Shown here: positions 33,539 to 41,020 of the stretch, in pieces | How positions within the stretch are numbered: position 1 is the first letter of the stretch | How the letters are laid out: every line of letters starts with the position of its first letter | Origin: Sphingomonas metalli | GTDB taxonomy: Bacteria; Pseudomonadota; Alphaproteobacteria; Sphingomonadales; Sphingomonadaceae | NCBI RefSeq assembly: GCF_014641735.1 | Contig: NZ_BMIH01000004.1 | Span: 62,001 to 126,000, forward strand | DNA length: 64,000 nt | Direction of reading: 5' to 3' | Program-made: the position numbers and the translations under genes | Notes under the pieces: model-generated | Seen by the model: only the letters and a program-made list of their open reading frames with translations | What the model was told of the DNA's origin: nothing | Databases searched by the model: none

Positions 33539-33607
33539 TGCCGCGTGGCTCCTTCAGGTATACCCTTGTGAGCCAGTCATGCAGCAATCGGCTCAGAACG
33601 GCAACTA

Positions 33608-33639
33608 CCGGTCCTACGTAGCCTAGCTAAGCGGACCGG
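33608..33639. repeat. Inverted repeat near the recombinase gene
   Basis: CCGGTCC (33608-33614) and GGACCGG (33633-33639) flank an 18-base centre. It sits 70 bp upstream of the recombinase start and could be a recombination (res-like) site or operator. No further repeat units were seen. Confidence 0.35.
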
Positions 33640-33776
33640 GTCTAAGTAGCTGCCCCATTATCGATGAACGCTATTTCGGTGATCGGCCGTGCATTAATCC
33701 CTGCCTTCACGCTGGCGTCCGACTTTGCTCTCCGGTACAAGGTCTTGGACGGGTTGTATCAGCGGGTTTGGTGCAG

Positions 33777-34025
33777 ATGGAAGCACAGAGGGTCAAGATC
33801 GTGGACGGTGGTAAGCTCGTGATCCCGGCGGCAATGCGCCGTGAGCTCGGGATCACCACGGGTGACACCGTCCTCGTCGATGTGGACGATGGCGAGCTGC
33901 GGGTACGTTCCGTACCTAAGGCACTTGAGCGTGCTCGCGCGATCCTGCGCAAGTATGTGCCCGAAGGCGTCGGCTTGGCTGACGAGCTGATCGCGGAGCG
34001 TCGGCGTGAGGCGGAGCGTGAGTAG
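33777..34025 (+). CDS. vapB: AbrB/MazE-type antitoxin (VapB)
   Basis: An 82-residue protein with an N-terminal swapped-hairpin AbrB domain (VKIVDGGKLVIPAAMRRELG and TTGDTVLVDVDDGELRVRS) and a C-terminal arm (ELIAERRREAERE) that would wrap the toxin. Earlier in-frame TTG and GTG codons are less likely starts. It overlaps the next gene by eight bases, the usual antitoxin-first order, and should repress its own promoter. Confidence 0.88.
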   Translation: MEAQRVKIVDGGKLVIPAAMRRELGITTGDTVLVDVDDGELRVRSVPKALERARAILRKYVPEGVGLADELIAERRREAERE

Positions 34026-34416
34026 CAAAGTCGTACTCGACGCCTCCGCCCTGCTCTGCCTTCTAAACGATGAACCCGGGGCGGATCGGATAATCGACGT
34101 CCTGACCCGCAGCATCATCGGAACAGCCAACCTCGCGGAGGTCGTTTCCAAGCTACGGGACCGAGGATTGCCGCTCGACGAGGTACGTGAGGCACTTGGC
34201 GGGCTGCATCTCGATGTCCGGCCGCTCACTCCTGCCCAGGCGCTCATAGTAGGCGACCTTCGGCCAGCGACGAAGGCGCTCGGTCTGTCCCTCGGCGATC
34301 GGGCATGCCTTGCCTTGGCGATCGACCTGCAAGCTGAGATGATTACAACGGACGAGCCACTTGCGAGCGCCGATGTAGGCATCACCATCACCAACGTGCG
34401 CCCCTTGGCAGAGTAG
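34018..34416 (+). CDS. vapC: PIN-domain ribonuclease toxin (VapC)
   Basis: A 132-residue PIN domain with the acidic catalytic set: D8 in VVLDAS, E in NLAEVVSKL, D in LGDRACLALAI and D in ITTDEPL. It is an Mg-dependent RNase that is held inactive by the partner upstream. Start GTG at 34018 overlaps the antitoxin; a GTG at 34006 is possible. The pair lies 48 bp before a TIR-APAZ/Argonaute operon and may add stability or defence to the block. Confidence 0.9.
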   Translation: MSSKVVLDASALLCLLNDEPGADRIIDVLTRSIIGTANLAEVVSKLRDRGLPLDEVREALGGLHLDVRPLTPAQALIVGDLRPATKALGLSLGDRACLALAIDLQAEMITTDEPLASADVGITITNVRPLAE

Positions 34417-34464
34417 TCGCACATTCGTGCTTTTAGGTTCGGCACTCTGCTGGCGGGGACTCCC

Positions 34465-35859
34465 ATGACTACCGCTCCGACACCGGTGCGCGACACAATT
34501 CTGATCACGCACGCCAATCCTGAGGACAATCGCTTCGCCCGGTGGCTTGCCGGGCGCCTAACCACGGCCGGATACAAGGTCTGGGTCGACGTTCGCGCGC
34601 TTCGGGGCGGCGACGATTTCTGGGACAAGATCGAGCACGTGCTGCGGCACGAGGCGATCAAGCAGATCGTCGTCGTGTCCGAGCACATCGGCAAGCAAGG
34701 CGTAAAGAAGGAACTCGCCCTCGGCGACGTCATGCGTCGCAAGCTAAACGACCCGGAGTTTATGGTCCCAATCCGGATCGCCGCCGTGGACTTCGGCGAT
34801 TTCCCCACAGAGATCCTCCGCCAGAACGCACACAATGCGTTCCCTAACTGGGCAGCCTGCCTTCAGCCCTTGTTCGAGACGCTCGACACCTCACGTGTAC
34901 CGAAGGTCGAGCATCCGGACGCCGAGCAGCTTGCGATGATCGTCGCTGCCCAAGAGGACGGTCGAAAGCTGGTCACGCTAAATTCCGAGACGCTTTACAG
35001 CAACTGGTTCGAACTCCGGGCGAGGCCTGACGTCTGGATCCTGGAGGCGAAGGGAACGACTGCGCAGCTGGAAGCGTGGAGCCAGTTCACCAAGGTTCCC
35101 CACGTCCTTCACGAGGGAGGCGCTATCGCCTTCTGCGGACCCGATGCGATCGAGCGTCTCGATAATGGCGCGCCGCCGTTGAAGGCACGCGCTAGCCTGC
35201 CCTTCAACGGCGTGATCGACGGTACATATAGCCGCCACTTCGGTGAGCGTTCCAACGCGCGGCGGATCGCCGTCAACCTGATGCGTCAGCATTGGGACCT
35301 GGCCATGCATCGTCTCGGGCTACTTCCTGTCGATTTCGCCTCGGGCGCCCGAGGCCGCTTCTTCCCCGACGGACTCATCGACGGAAGGGTGAAGCTGACG
35401 CTGAGCGACGGCCATCGGGTCGACCGTGTCCTGAGCGGCAAGTTCAAGGACCGGCGCTGGCATCTGTGCCTTGTCGCTCAACCCAAGCTCTGGCCGGATG
35501 CTCTCTTCCGGGTCCATGCCAATGTTGCGGTGACGACCAATGGCCGAACCCCGCTCCCGGGTGAACAGCTGCAGCGCATCCGGTTGCGCCTCACGCGGTC
35601 TTGGTTCAACGACAAATGGCGCGACATGCTGCTTGCCGCAATGGGCTGGCTTGCCGAAGGTGATGCGACCTTAGATATTGCCGCGTCCGGTGAGCGCCTC
35701 GCGGTCGCTAGCCTACCAATGAGCTTCGACTTTCCGGTCAGCTTCGCCGCGGAAGAAGACCGCCGAGCCGAGGAAGACGAGGGAGGCCAGATAACTCTGT
35801 CAGAGGACTTCGAAACGGCCTTCGACCGGGATGGGATACCGGAGGAGGCCGACGCATGA
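34465..35859 (+). CDS. TIR-APAZ effector of a SPARTA short-Argonaute system
   Basis: A 464-residue protein with an N-terminal TIR domain (about 9-135) and an APAZ domain (about 165-430). The TIR has ILITHANPEDNRFARWLAG, VWVDVRALRGGDDFWDKIE and a following KKELALGD; Glu57 in FWDKIE aligns with the TIR catalytic Glu, so NAD(P)+ hydrolysis is expected. LYSNWF (near 172) is the start of the APAZ domain, which replaces the missing N-PAZ half of the Argonaute. In SPARTA the TIR-APAZ and short Argonaute form a heterodimer; guide RNA pairing with invader DNA triggers oligomerisation and NAD+ depletion. The stop overlaps the next gene as ATGA. Start follows a GGGGA site. Confidence 0.92.
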   Translation: MTTAPTPVRDTILITHANPEDNRFARWLAGRLTTAGYKVWVDVRALRGGDDFWDKIEHVLRHEAIKQIVVVSEHIGKQGVKKELALGDVMRRKLNDPEFMVPIRIAAVDFGDFPTEILRQNAHNAFPNWAACLQPLFETLDTSRVPKVEHPDAEQLAMIVAAQEDGRKLVTLNSETLYSNWFELRARPDVWILEAKGTTAQLEAWSQFTKVPHVLHEGGAIAFCGPDAIERLDNGAPPLKARASLPFNGVIDGTYSRHFGERSNARRIAVNLMRQHWDLAMHRLGLLPVDFASGARGRFFPDGLIDGRVKLTLSDGHRVDRVLSGKFKDRRWHLCLVAQPKLWPDALFRVHANVAVTTNGRTPLPGEQLQRIRLRLTRSWFNDKWRDMLLAAMGWLAEGDATLDIAASGERLAVASLPMSFDFPVSFAAEEDRRAEEDEGGQITLSEDFETAFDRDGIPEEADA

Positions 35860-37391
35860 GCATCCTCACGCACCGCATCGCCGAGCCTTTGCTCGAGTTC
35901 GGTCACGGGCAGCAGATGGAAGCGCCAAAAGATGGGCTCTTCCTCTTCGGGCCGCTCGAAGGTCCAGATGGCCGCTCCCAGGTCCGCTTGGGCGTCATCG
36001 GGACGGAGAGCGGCGTCGGCCTATCCCGCCGCTGGTTAGAGCGGATCAGCCTGCATATTCCCGGTAAGGTCGATGCAAAGGGCAAGCCCGTCCTATGGGC
36101 ACCCGCATGGCCAGGCTTCGAGGCCTGCTTCGGCATCGCGCTGCCGACCCGCGGCATGGTCGAGCTAGCGGTCAAGAGCGGCGACATCGATCATTGCATC
36201 AAAAAGAACAATCGCGCCGACGCGGTTCGTTCCACGGTGCTGCTGTTCGCCGACGCGATCCGCGCGCACATCCGCGCCGAGGAGCGCCGTCCCGACGTCT
36301 GGCTCGTTGTCGTTCCGGACGTCGTCTATCGCTATGGACGCCCCCAGGTCGCACCACCGCCCAAGGACGAGCGCACCCCCTCCGACATCACGAGCTTCAA
36401 GGACGCCAAACGCTTCTTCCAGATGGGCGGCGACCTGTTCCCCGACACGGTGCGGGATGCCGAGACCTACCTGTTCTCAAGCAATTTCCACCATCAGCTG
36501 AAAGCCGAGTTGCTGCAGGACGGCGTCGTCCTGCAGCTGATTCTCGAGAGCACGTTGGTCGACCGCAACCTCAACATTGCCAACGACCGCCGGCGCGGCC
36601 TCCAGGACGAGGCCACGGTTGCCTGGAACTTCTGCACCACGCTCTACTTCAAGATGGACGCCAAGCCGTGGGCGTTGGCTCATGTCCGTCCTGGCGTTTG
36701 CTACGTCGGACTGGTGTTTAAGAACGACGACACGCCTGCGGCAACGGGCGAGGCCTGTTGCGCCGCGCAGATGTTCCTCAACTCAGGCGACGGCCTCGTC
36801 TTTCGCGGCGCCCTCGGCCCCTGGTACTCCGACGAGCGCAAGGAATATCACCTCTCGAGGAGCGCGGCGGCGAATTTGATGACCTCCGTGGTCGAGGGCT
36901 ATAAGCTCAAGCACGGCAAGCCACCGAACCAGCTGTTCATTCATGGGCGTCACCGCTTTTCCAACGATGAGTGGGACGGCTTTTGCAGCGCAGTGCCCAC
37001 CGAAACACAGCTGGTAGGAGTCAGGATCAAGCAGCTCGATGATGTTCGGCTGTTCCGTCCCTCTGCGTCGACACCCGTCCTCCGCGGCACGGCCCTCACC
37101 GTGGGTGACTGGTCAGGTTACCTTTGGGCGCGGGGGTTCGTGCCTCGGCTGGCAGGGTATCAAGGGTTCGAGACCCCCAAGCCGCTCACCGTCGACGTGA
37201 CGCATGGCGAAGGGGACATCGTAGAGGTGCTCGGTGACATCCTTGCGCTCACCAAGGTCAACTATAACGCCTGCGATTTCGCGAGCGCCCTGCCCGTGAC
37301 GCTCAAGTTCGCCGATCGGGTAGGTGAGATCCTGATGGCGTCGCCACATACCGTTACCGCACCGCCGCTGCCGTTCCGGCACTACATCTGA
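35856..37391 (+). CDS. Short prokaryotic Argonaute (MID-PIWI) of a SPARTA system
   Basis: A 511-residue protein matching short pAgos: no N or PAZ domain, a MID region (about 100-235, with DVVYRYGRP and SNFHHQLKAELL) and a PIWI region (about 250-511). The Asp and the other acidic residues that cut target in active Argonautes are absent at YVGLVFK and FIHGRHRF, so it is guide-loading and target-binding only. The C-terminal half (ILALTKVNYNACDFASALPV) is the conserved end of PIWI. It pairs with the overlapping TIR-APAZ protein. GC content is near that of the island and lower than the following genes. Confidence 0.92.
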   Translation: MSILTHRIAEPLLEFGHGQQMEAPKDGLFLFGPLEGPDGRSQVRLGVIGTESGVGLSRRWLERISLHIPGKVDAKGKPVLWAPAWPGFEACFGIALPTRGMVELAVKSGDIDHCIKKNNRADAVRSTVLLFADAIRAHIRAEERRPDVWLVVVPDVVYRYGRPQVAPPPKDERTPSDITSFKDAKRFFQMGGDLFPDTVRDAETYLFSSNFHHQLKAELLQDGVVLQLILESTLVDRNLNIANDRRRGLQDEATVAWNFCTTLYFKMDAKPWALAHVRPGVCYVGLVFKNDDTPAATGEACCAAQMFLNSGDGLVFRGALGPWYSDERKEYHLSRSAAANLMTSVVEGYKLKHGKPPNQLFIHGRHRFSNDEWDGFCSAVPTETQLVGVRIKQLDDVRLFRPSASTPVLRGTALTVGDWSGYLWARGFVPRLAGYQGFETPKPLTVDVTHGEGDIVEVLGDILALTKVNYNACDFASALPVTLKFADRVGEILMASPHTVTAPPLPFRHYI

Positions 37392-37654
37392 TCCCATGAG
37401 CGCCGACTGAGGCAGATGGGAGTTCGATCCTAAGGCGAAGACGCTGACGTCCACCAATTTAGGTACAAATCCGCTGTTTTGGGTGCGTGCCGCTGGGCAG
37501 ATGCCGTCCACCATTTCAGGAAAACCTACACCGTCCTGGCTTTGGAAAGATCCCGCGCACCGGGCCTGCACGGACGCCCGGTCAGACGGAGCGCGTCGCC
37601 GTCCAAGATCCGTTCCGCCGACCGTGCGGCTTCCGCCCGGTCCCGGGAGCGTAT
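37392..37654. other. Boundary between accessory region and higher-GC core
   Basis: This 263-bp gap has no supported gene. Left of it lie mobile and defence genes with mixed composition; right of it all genes have strong third-position GC. A T-arm-like string at about 37425 was checked and does not fold as a tRNA. The gap is the likely right edge of the island; I saw no repeat to mark an attachment site. Confidence 0.5.
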
Positions 37655-38860
37655 ATGGACATGATTTCGACGGTTGCCCTTCCCCCTGCCATCCGTCCCC
37701 CCGCCATCAGCCTGCCCGCGCTGTTCCTCAAGTTCCTCGGCTTCGGCTGCCAGGCCTTTGGCGGCCCCGTCGCGCAGATCGCGATGATCCGCCGCGCGCT
37801 GGTCGAGGAGGAGCGCTGGATCGATCCGCCGCACTTCAACCGCCTGCTCGCCATGCTCCAGATCCTGCCGGGGCCGGAGGCGCACGAACTGTGTGTCCAT
37901 CTCGGCATCGTCGCGCGCGGGCGGGTCGGCGGGCTGCTCGCCGGACTCGGCTTCATGCTGCCTGGCTTCGTCCTGATGCTGGCGGCGGCGGCGGGCTATA
38001 CCGCCTTCGTCGCCGGCCATCTCGGCTGGGCGGGGCCGCTGCTCGGCATCCAGATCGTCGTCCTCGCGGTGATCCTGCGCGCCGTCGTGCGGATCGGCGA
38101 GCATATCCTCGAAGACCGGCTGACCTGGCTGATCGCCCTCCTCGCCGCCGCCGCGACGCTCGTGAACCTGCCCTTCTGGCTGCCGCTCGCCGCGGGCGGC
38201 GCGATCCACGCGCTCGCCGGGCGGCGTAACGGATTGCTGCTCCTCGTCGCCGGCCTGCTCGCACTCGCCGTCGCGCTCGCCACCCGGTTCGCCACGGCCG
38301 CACCGGCGGCCGCGCTCGCCGGCCCGGCGACGGTGCCGGCGCTGTTCGCCGCGGGGCTGAAGGGCGGCCTGCTCACCTTCGGCGGCGCCTATACCGCCAT
38401 TCCCTATGTCCGCGCCGACACGGTGGGGCGCGGCTGGCTCTCCGACGCCAGCTTCCTCGACGGGGTGGCGCTGGCGGGGGTGTTGCCCGCGCCGCTGGTC
38501 ATCTTCGCGACCTTCGCCGGCTATGTCGCGGGCGGCCTGCCCGGCGCGCTGGCGATCACCGCGGGCATGTTCCTTCCCGCCTTCGCCTTCTCCCTCCTCT
38601 TCTTCGAGCGGCTCGAGGCGATCGTCGCGCACCCCGCGCTCACCCGGATCCTCTCGGGCGTCGCCGCGGCGGTGGTCGGGATCATCGCCGCCACCTTCGT
38701 CCAGCTCGGCGCGGCCGCCGCCGTCCGCGTCACCGCGCCGCCGGTCGCCATCCTCCTCTTCGCCGCCGCCCTCATTGCCGTATGGCGGTGGAAGAAGCCG
38801 TGGCTCACCCCGCTCGTCCTCGCCGCCGGCGCGGCGGCGGGAGCGGTCCTTCCGCTTTGA
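37655..38860 (+). CDS. chrA: Chromate transporter ChrA
   Basis: A 401-residue inner-membrane protein of the CHR family with two homologous halves. The N half has FLGFGCQAFGGPVAQIAMIR near residue 23, the C half GLKGGLLTFGGAYTAIPYVR near 235; both carry the family's FGG-type motifs and about ten hydrophobic helices in all. ChrA exports chromate using the proton gradient. The start ATG has GGGAG at good distance; a second ATG lies six bases on. It is in the high-GC part, separate from the copper island. Chromate as substrate is from the family only. Confidence 0.9.
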   Translation: MDMISTVALPPAIRPPAISLPALFLKFLGFGCQAFGGPVAQIAMIRRALVEEERWIDPPHFNRLLAMLQILPGPEAHELCVHLGIVARGRVGGLLAGLGFMLPGFVLMLAAAAGYTAFVAGHLGWAGPLLGIQIVVLAVILRAVVRIGEHILEDRLTWLIALLAAAATLVNLPFWLPLAAGGAIHALAGRRNGLLLLVAGLLALAVALATRFATAAPAAALAGPATVPALFAAGLKGGLLTFGGAYTAIPYVRADTVGRGWLSDASFLDGVALAGVLPAPLVIFATFAGYVAGGLPGALAITAGMFLPAFAFSLLFFERLEAIVAHPALTRILSGVAAAVVGIIAATFVQLGAAAAVRVTAPPVAILLFAAALIAVWRWKKPWLTPLVLAAGAAAGAVLPL

Positions 38861-38898
38861 CCTTGCGGGGCGGCGGCGCAGCTGATCTATCTTTACCC

Positions 38899-40488
38899 AT
38901 GCGTCGCCTCCTCTGGCTTTCCCTGCTGCTCGCCGCCCCGCTCGCCGCGCAGACCGTACCGCCCGAGGCGGAGGCGATCCACGCCGACGTCGCCCGGCTC
39001 GCCGCCGACGATCTGCGCGGGCGGGAAGCGGGCACCCCCGATTTCGATGCCGCCGCCCGCTATGTCGTCGCCCGCATGGCCGCGGCGGGGCTCCGGCCCG
39101 GCGCAGGCCGCGGCCAATGGCTCCAGCCCGTGCCGCTCGCCCTCACCGTCGCCACCGCCCCGCCCACGCTCGTCCTGACCCGGAACGGCAGCTCCACCGC
39201 CCTCGCCCAAGGGACGGACGTCGTCGCGGTGCCGCCGCCCGGCCGCCGCCGCACCGCGCTCGACGGGCGGATCGTCTTCGCGGGCCTCGGCGTGGTCGAT
39301 CCGACCCGCGGCCGCGACGATTTCGCCGGGCTGGACGTGAAGGGCGCGATCGTCGTCCTGCTCCAGTCCCGCCCCGACGACGTGCCGCCCGCCGTCGCCG
39401 CGCATCTCGGCAATCCGCGCCAGCGCGCGCGCCTCGCCGCGGCGCGCGGAGCGAAGGGCGTGCTGTTTCTCGCCGCCCCCGCGCTCGCCGATCCCGCCGG
39501 CTTCGCCGCCTATGCCGCGCAACAGGCGTCGGCGCGGCGCATGACGTGGCTCACCCCGGGGGGCACCCCGCGCGACGAGGGCGCGCCCGCGCTCGGCACG
39601 CTCAGCTATGCCGGGGCGGAGAAGCTCTTCGCCGGTTCCGCCCTGTCGCTGCCCGCCGTCCTCGCGGCCGAGCATGCCGGCACCGCCATCCCGCGCGGCC
39701 CGCTGCCCGGCACCCTCCGCTTCGCCGCGGCCGCGCGGGTCGAGAAGCGGCCCAGCGCCAATGTCGTCGGCCTGCTGCCGGGCAGCGACCCCGCGCTGGC
39801 GGGCGAATATGTCGTGATGAGCGCGCATCTCGACCATCTCGGCATGGTCACCGGTGCGGACGGGGCGACGCACGTCGCGCATGGCGTGCAGGACAATGCG
39901 ATCGGCGTCGCGCTGATGCTCGACGTCGCCCGTCGCTTCCAGGCGGAGCGCATCCGCCCGCGCCGCCCGATCCTGTTCGTGGCGCTGACCGGCGAGGAGA
40001 AGGGGCTGCTCGGCAGCGACTATTTCGCCACCCGCCCGCCGGTGCCGCGGGGGGCGATCGTCGCCGACCTCAACCTCGACATGCCGGTGCTGCTCGCGCC
40101 GCTGCGCGACGTCGTCGCCCATGGCGGCGACCGGTCGTCGCTCGGCCCGATCGTTGCCGCCGCGGCGGCCGATGTCGGGCTGACGGTCGCGCCGGACTGG
40201 GAACCCGAACAGGGCCGCTTCGCCCGATCGGACCAGTATAGCTTCGCGATCCACGGCATCCCCGCCGTCTCGCTCAAGGCGGGGCCCGCCGGCGGCTCGG
40301 ACACGGTCCAGCGCGACTTCGCGCGCACCCGCTACCACACGCCCGAGGACGACCTCGCCCATCCGGTCGAATGGACCGCCGCCCCGCTTTTCGCCCGCCT
40401 CAACGCCGCCATCCTCCGCCGCATCGCCGATGCGGACCGCCGGCCGCACTGGAACCCGGGCGACGTGTTCGGGGCCGGGGTGCGGTAG
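38899..40488 (+). CDS. M28-family zinc metallopeptidase with PA insert
   Basis: A 529-residue exported aminopeptidase-like enzyme. Signal peptide to about 19 (PLAAQ), a protease-associated (PA) insert (about 110-215) and the M28 catalytic part (about 290-510). Zinc-ligand candidates are SAHLDHLG, VQDNAIGV, TGEEKGLLGS with the catalytic Glu, NLDMPV and the final RYHTPEDD. It cleaves N-terminal residues of peptides in the periplasm or outside. It stands alone between chrA and a REP element. Confidence 0.88.
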   Translation: MRRLLWLSLLLAAPLAAQTVPPEAEAIHADVARLAADDLRGREAGTPDFDAAARYVVARMAAAGLRPGAGRGQWLQPVPLALTVATAPPTLVLTRNGSSTALAQGTDVVAVPPPGRRRTALDGRIVFAGLGVVDPTRGRDDFAGLDVKGAIVVLLQSRPDDVPPAVAAHLGNPRQRARLAAARGAKGVLFLAAPALADPAGFAAYAAQQASARRMTWLTPGGTPRDEGAPALGTLSYAGAEKLFAGSALSLPAVLAAEHAGTAIPRGPLPGTLRFAAAARVEKRPSANVVGLLPGSDPALAGEYVVMSAHLDHLGMVTGADGATHVAHGVQDNAIGVALMLDVARRFQAERIRPRRPILFVALTGEEKGLLGSDYFATRPPVPRGAIVADLNLDMPVLLAPLRDVVAHGGDRSSLGPIVAAAAADVGLTVAPDWEPEQGRFARSDQYSFAIHGIPAVSLKAGPAGGSDTVQRDFARTRYHTPEDDLAHPVEWTAAPLFARLNAAILRRIADADRRPHWNPGDVFGAGVR

Positions 40489-40500
40489 CCGGGACATCCC

Positions 40501-40577
40501 CGTCGCCCCAGCGCAGGCTGGGGCCTTTGGCGATTGGCGTAACCCTCGCCAAAGATCCCGGCCTGCGCCGGGATGAC
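40501..40577. repeat. REP-like double hairpin, copy A
   Basis: Two hairpins in a row: CCCCAGC-GCAG-GCTGGGG and ATCCCGGC-CTGC-GCCGGGAT. The loops GCAG and CTGC are complementary. Similar elements occur at 50795 and 54927. Such elements are spread by REP-associated transposases or act as transcript ends. Confidence 0.75.
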
Positions 40578-40599
40578 AGCTTTCGCGATACTCAGCCCC

Positions 40600-40809
40600 T
40601 CACCGCGCCCGCATCCTCTTCGCCTGCTTGGCATAGTGATGGTGCGCCACCGCGCAGCCGGCCGCCGCGCCCATTATCGCATGGCCCTTGCCGACGAAAT
40701 GCCCGCCCACCGCGCCGGCCGCCGCGCCCCGGAGACAGCCCTTGGCCAGGACCGGCGCGCCCGCCACCAGCATCACCGACGCCGCGAGCAACGATACCGA
40801 ACGGATCAT
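40600..40809 (-). CDS. Small exported glycine-rich protein
   Basis: A 69-residue protein with a signal peptide (cleavage near LAKG), then a glycine-zipper-like helix (GAAAGAVGGHFVGKGHAIMG) and a basic, His-bearing tail (HHHYAKQAKRMRAR). Glycine-zipper proteins often form membrane-associated oligomers in the envelope. The function is unknown. A perfect ribosome binding site (AAGGAGG) supports the start. Confidence 0.75.
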   Translation of the reverse strand: MIRSVSLLAASVMLVAGAPVLAKGCLRGAAAGAVGGHFVGKGHAIMGAAAGCAVAHHHYAKQAKRMRAR

Positions 40810-41020
40810 CCCATCCTCCTTGATAGAGAGACAGGAGAATGGCGAAGGCCGCGTCGCCGTTCCGTGAATAAGCCGTCATGCCCCCGCCATGCCAGAGGCG
40901 GCCGGACGGCCCGACCTCCGTCCCGCACCTGACCTGTCAGGGGCGAGTCCCCGGCTCTTCGACAGCGCTGAGGCGAAAGCCGGGCGGTGGGCCCATGCCG
41001 GCCCGACGCGCCGCCGGGGC

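Noticed and set aside
37405..37450. tRNA-like T-arm string (GTTCGATCC)
   Set aside because: Flanking bases do not form the T stem, and no acceptor, anticodon or D arm could be placed.
37487..37654. Upstream in-frame extension of chrA
   Set aside because: The extra 56 codons have no homology and different composition; ATG 37655 has a ribosome binding site and gives the normal family length.
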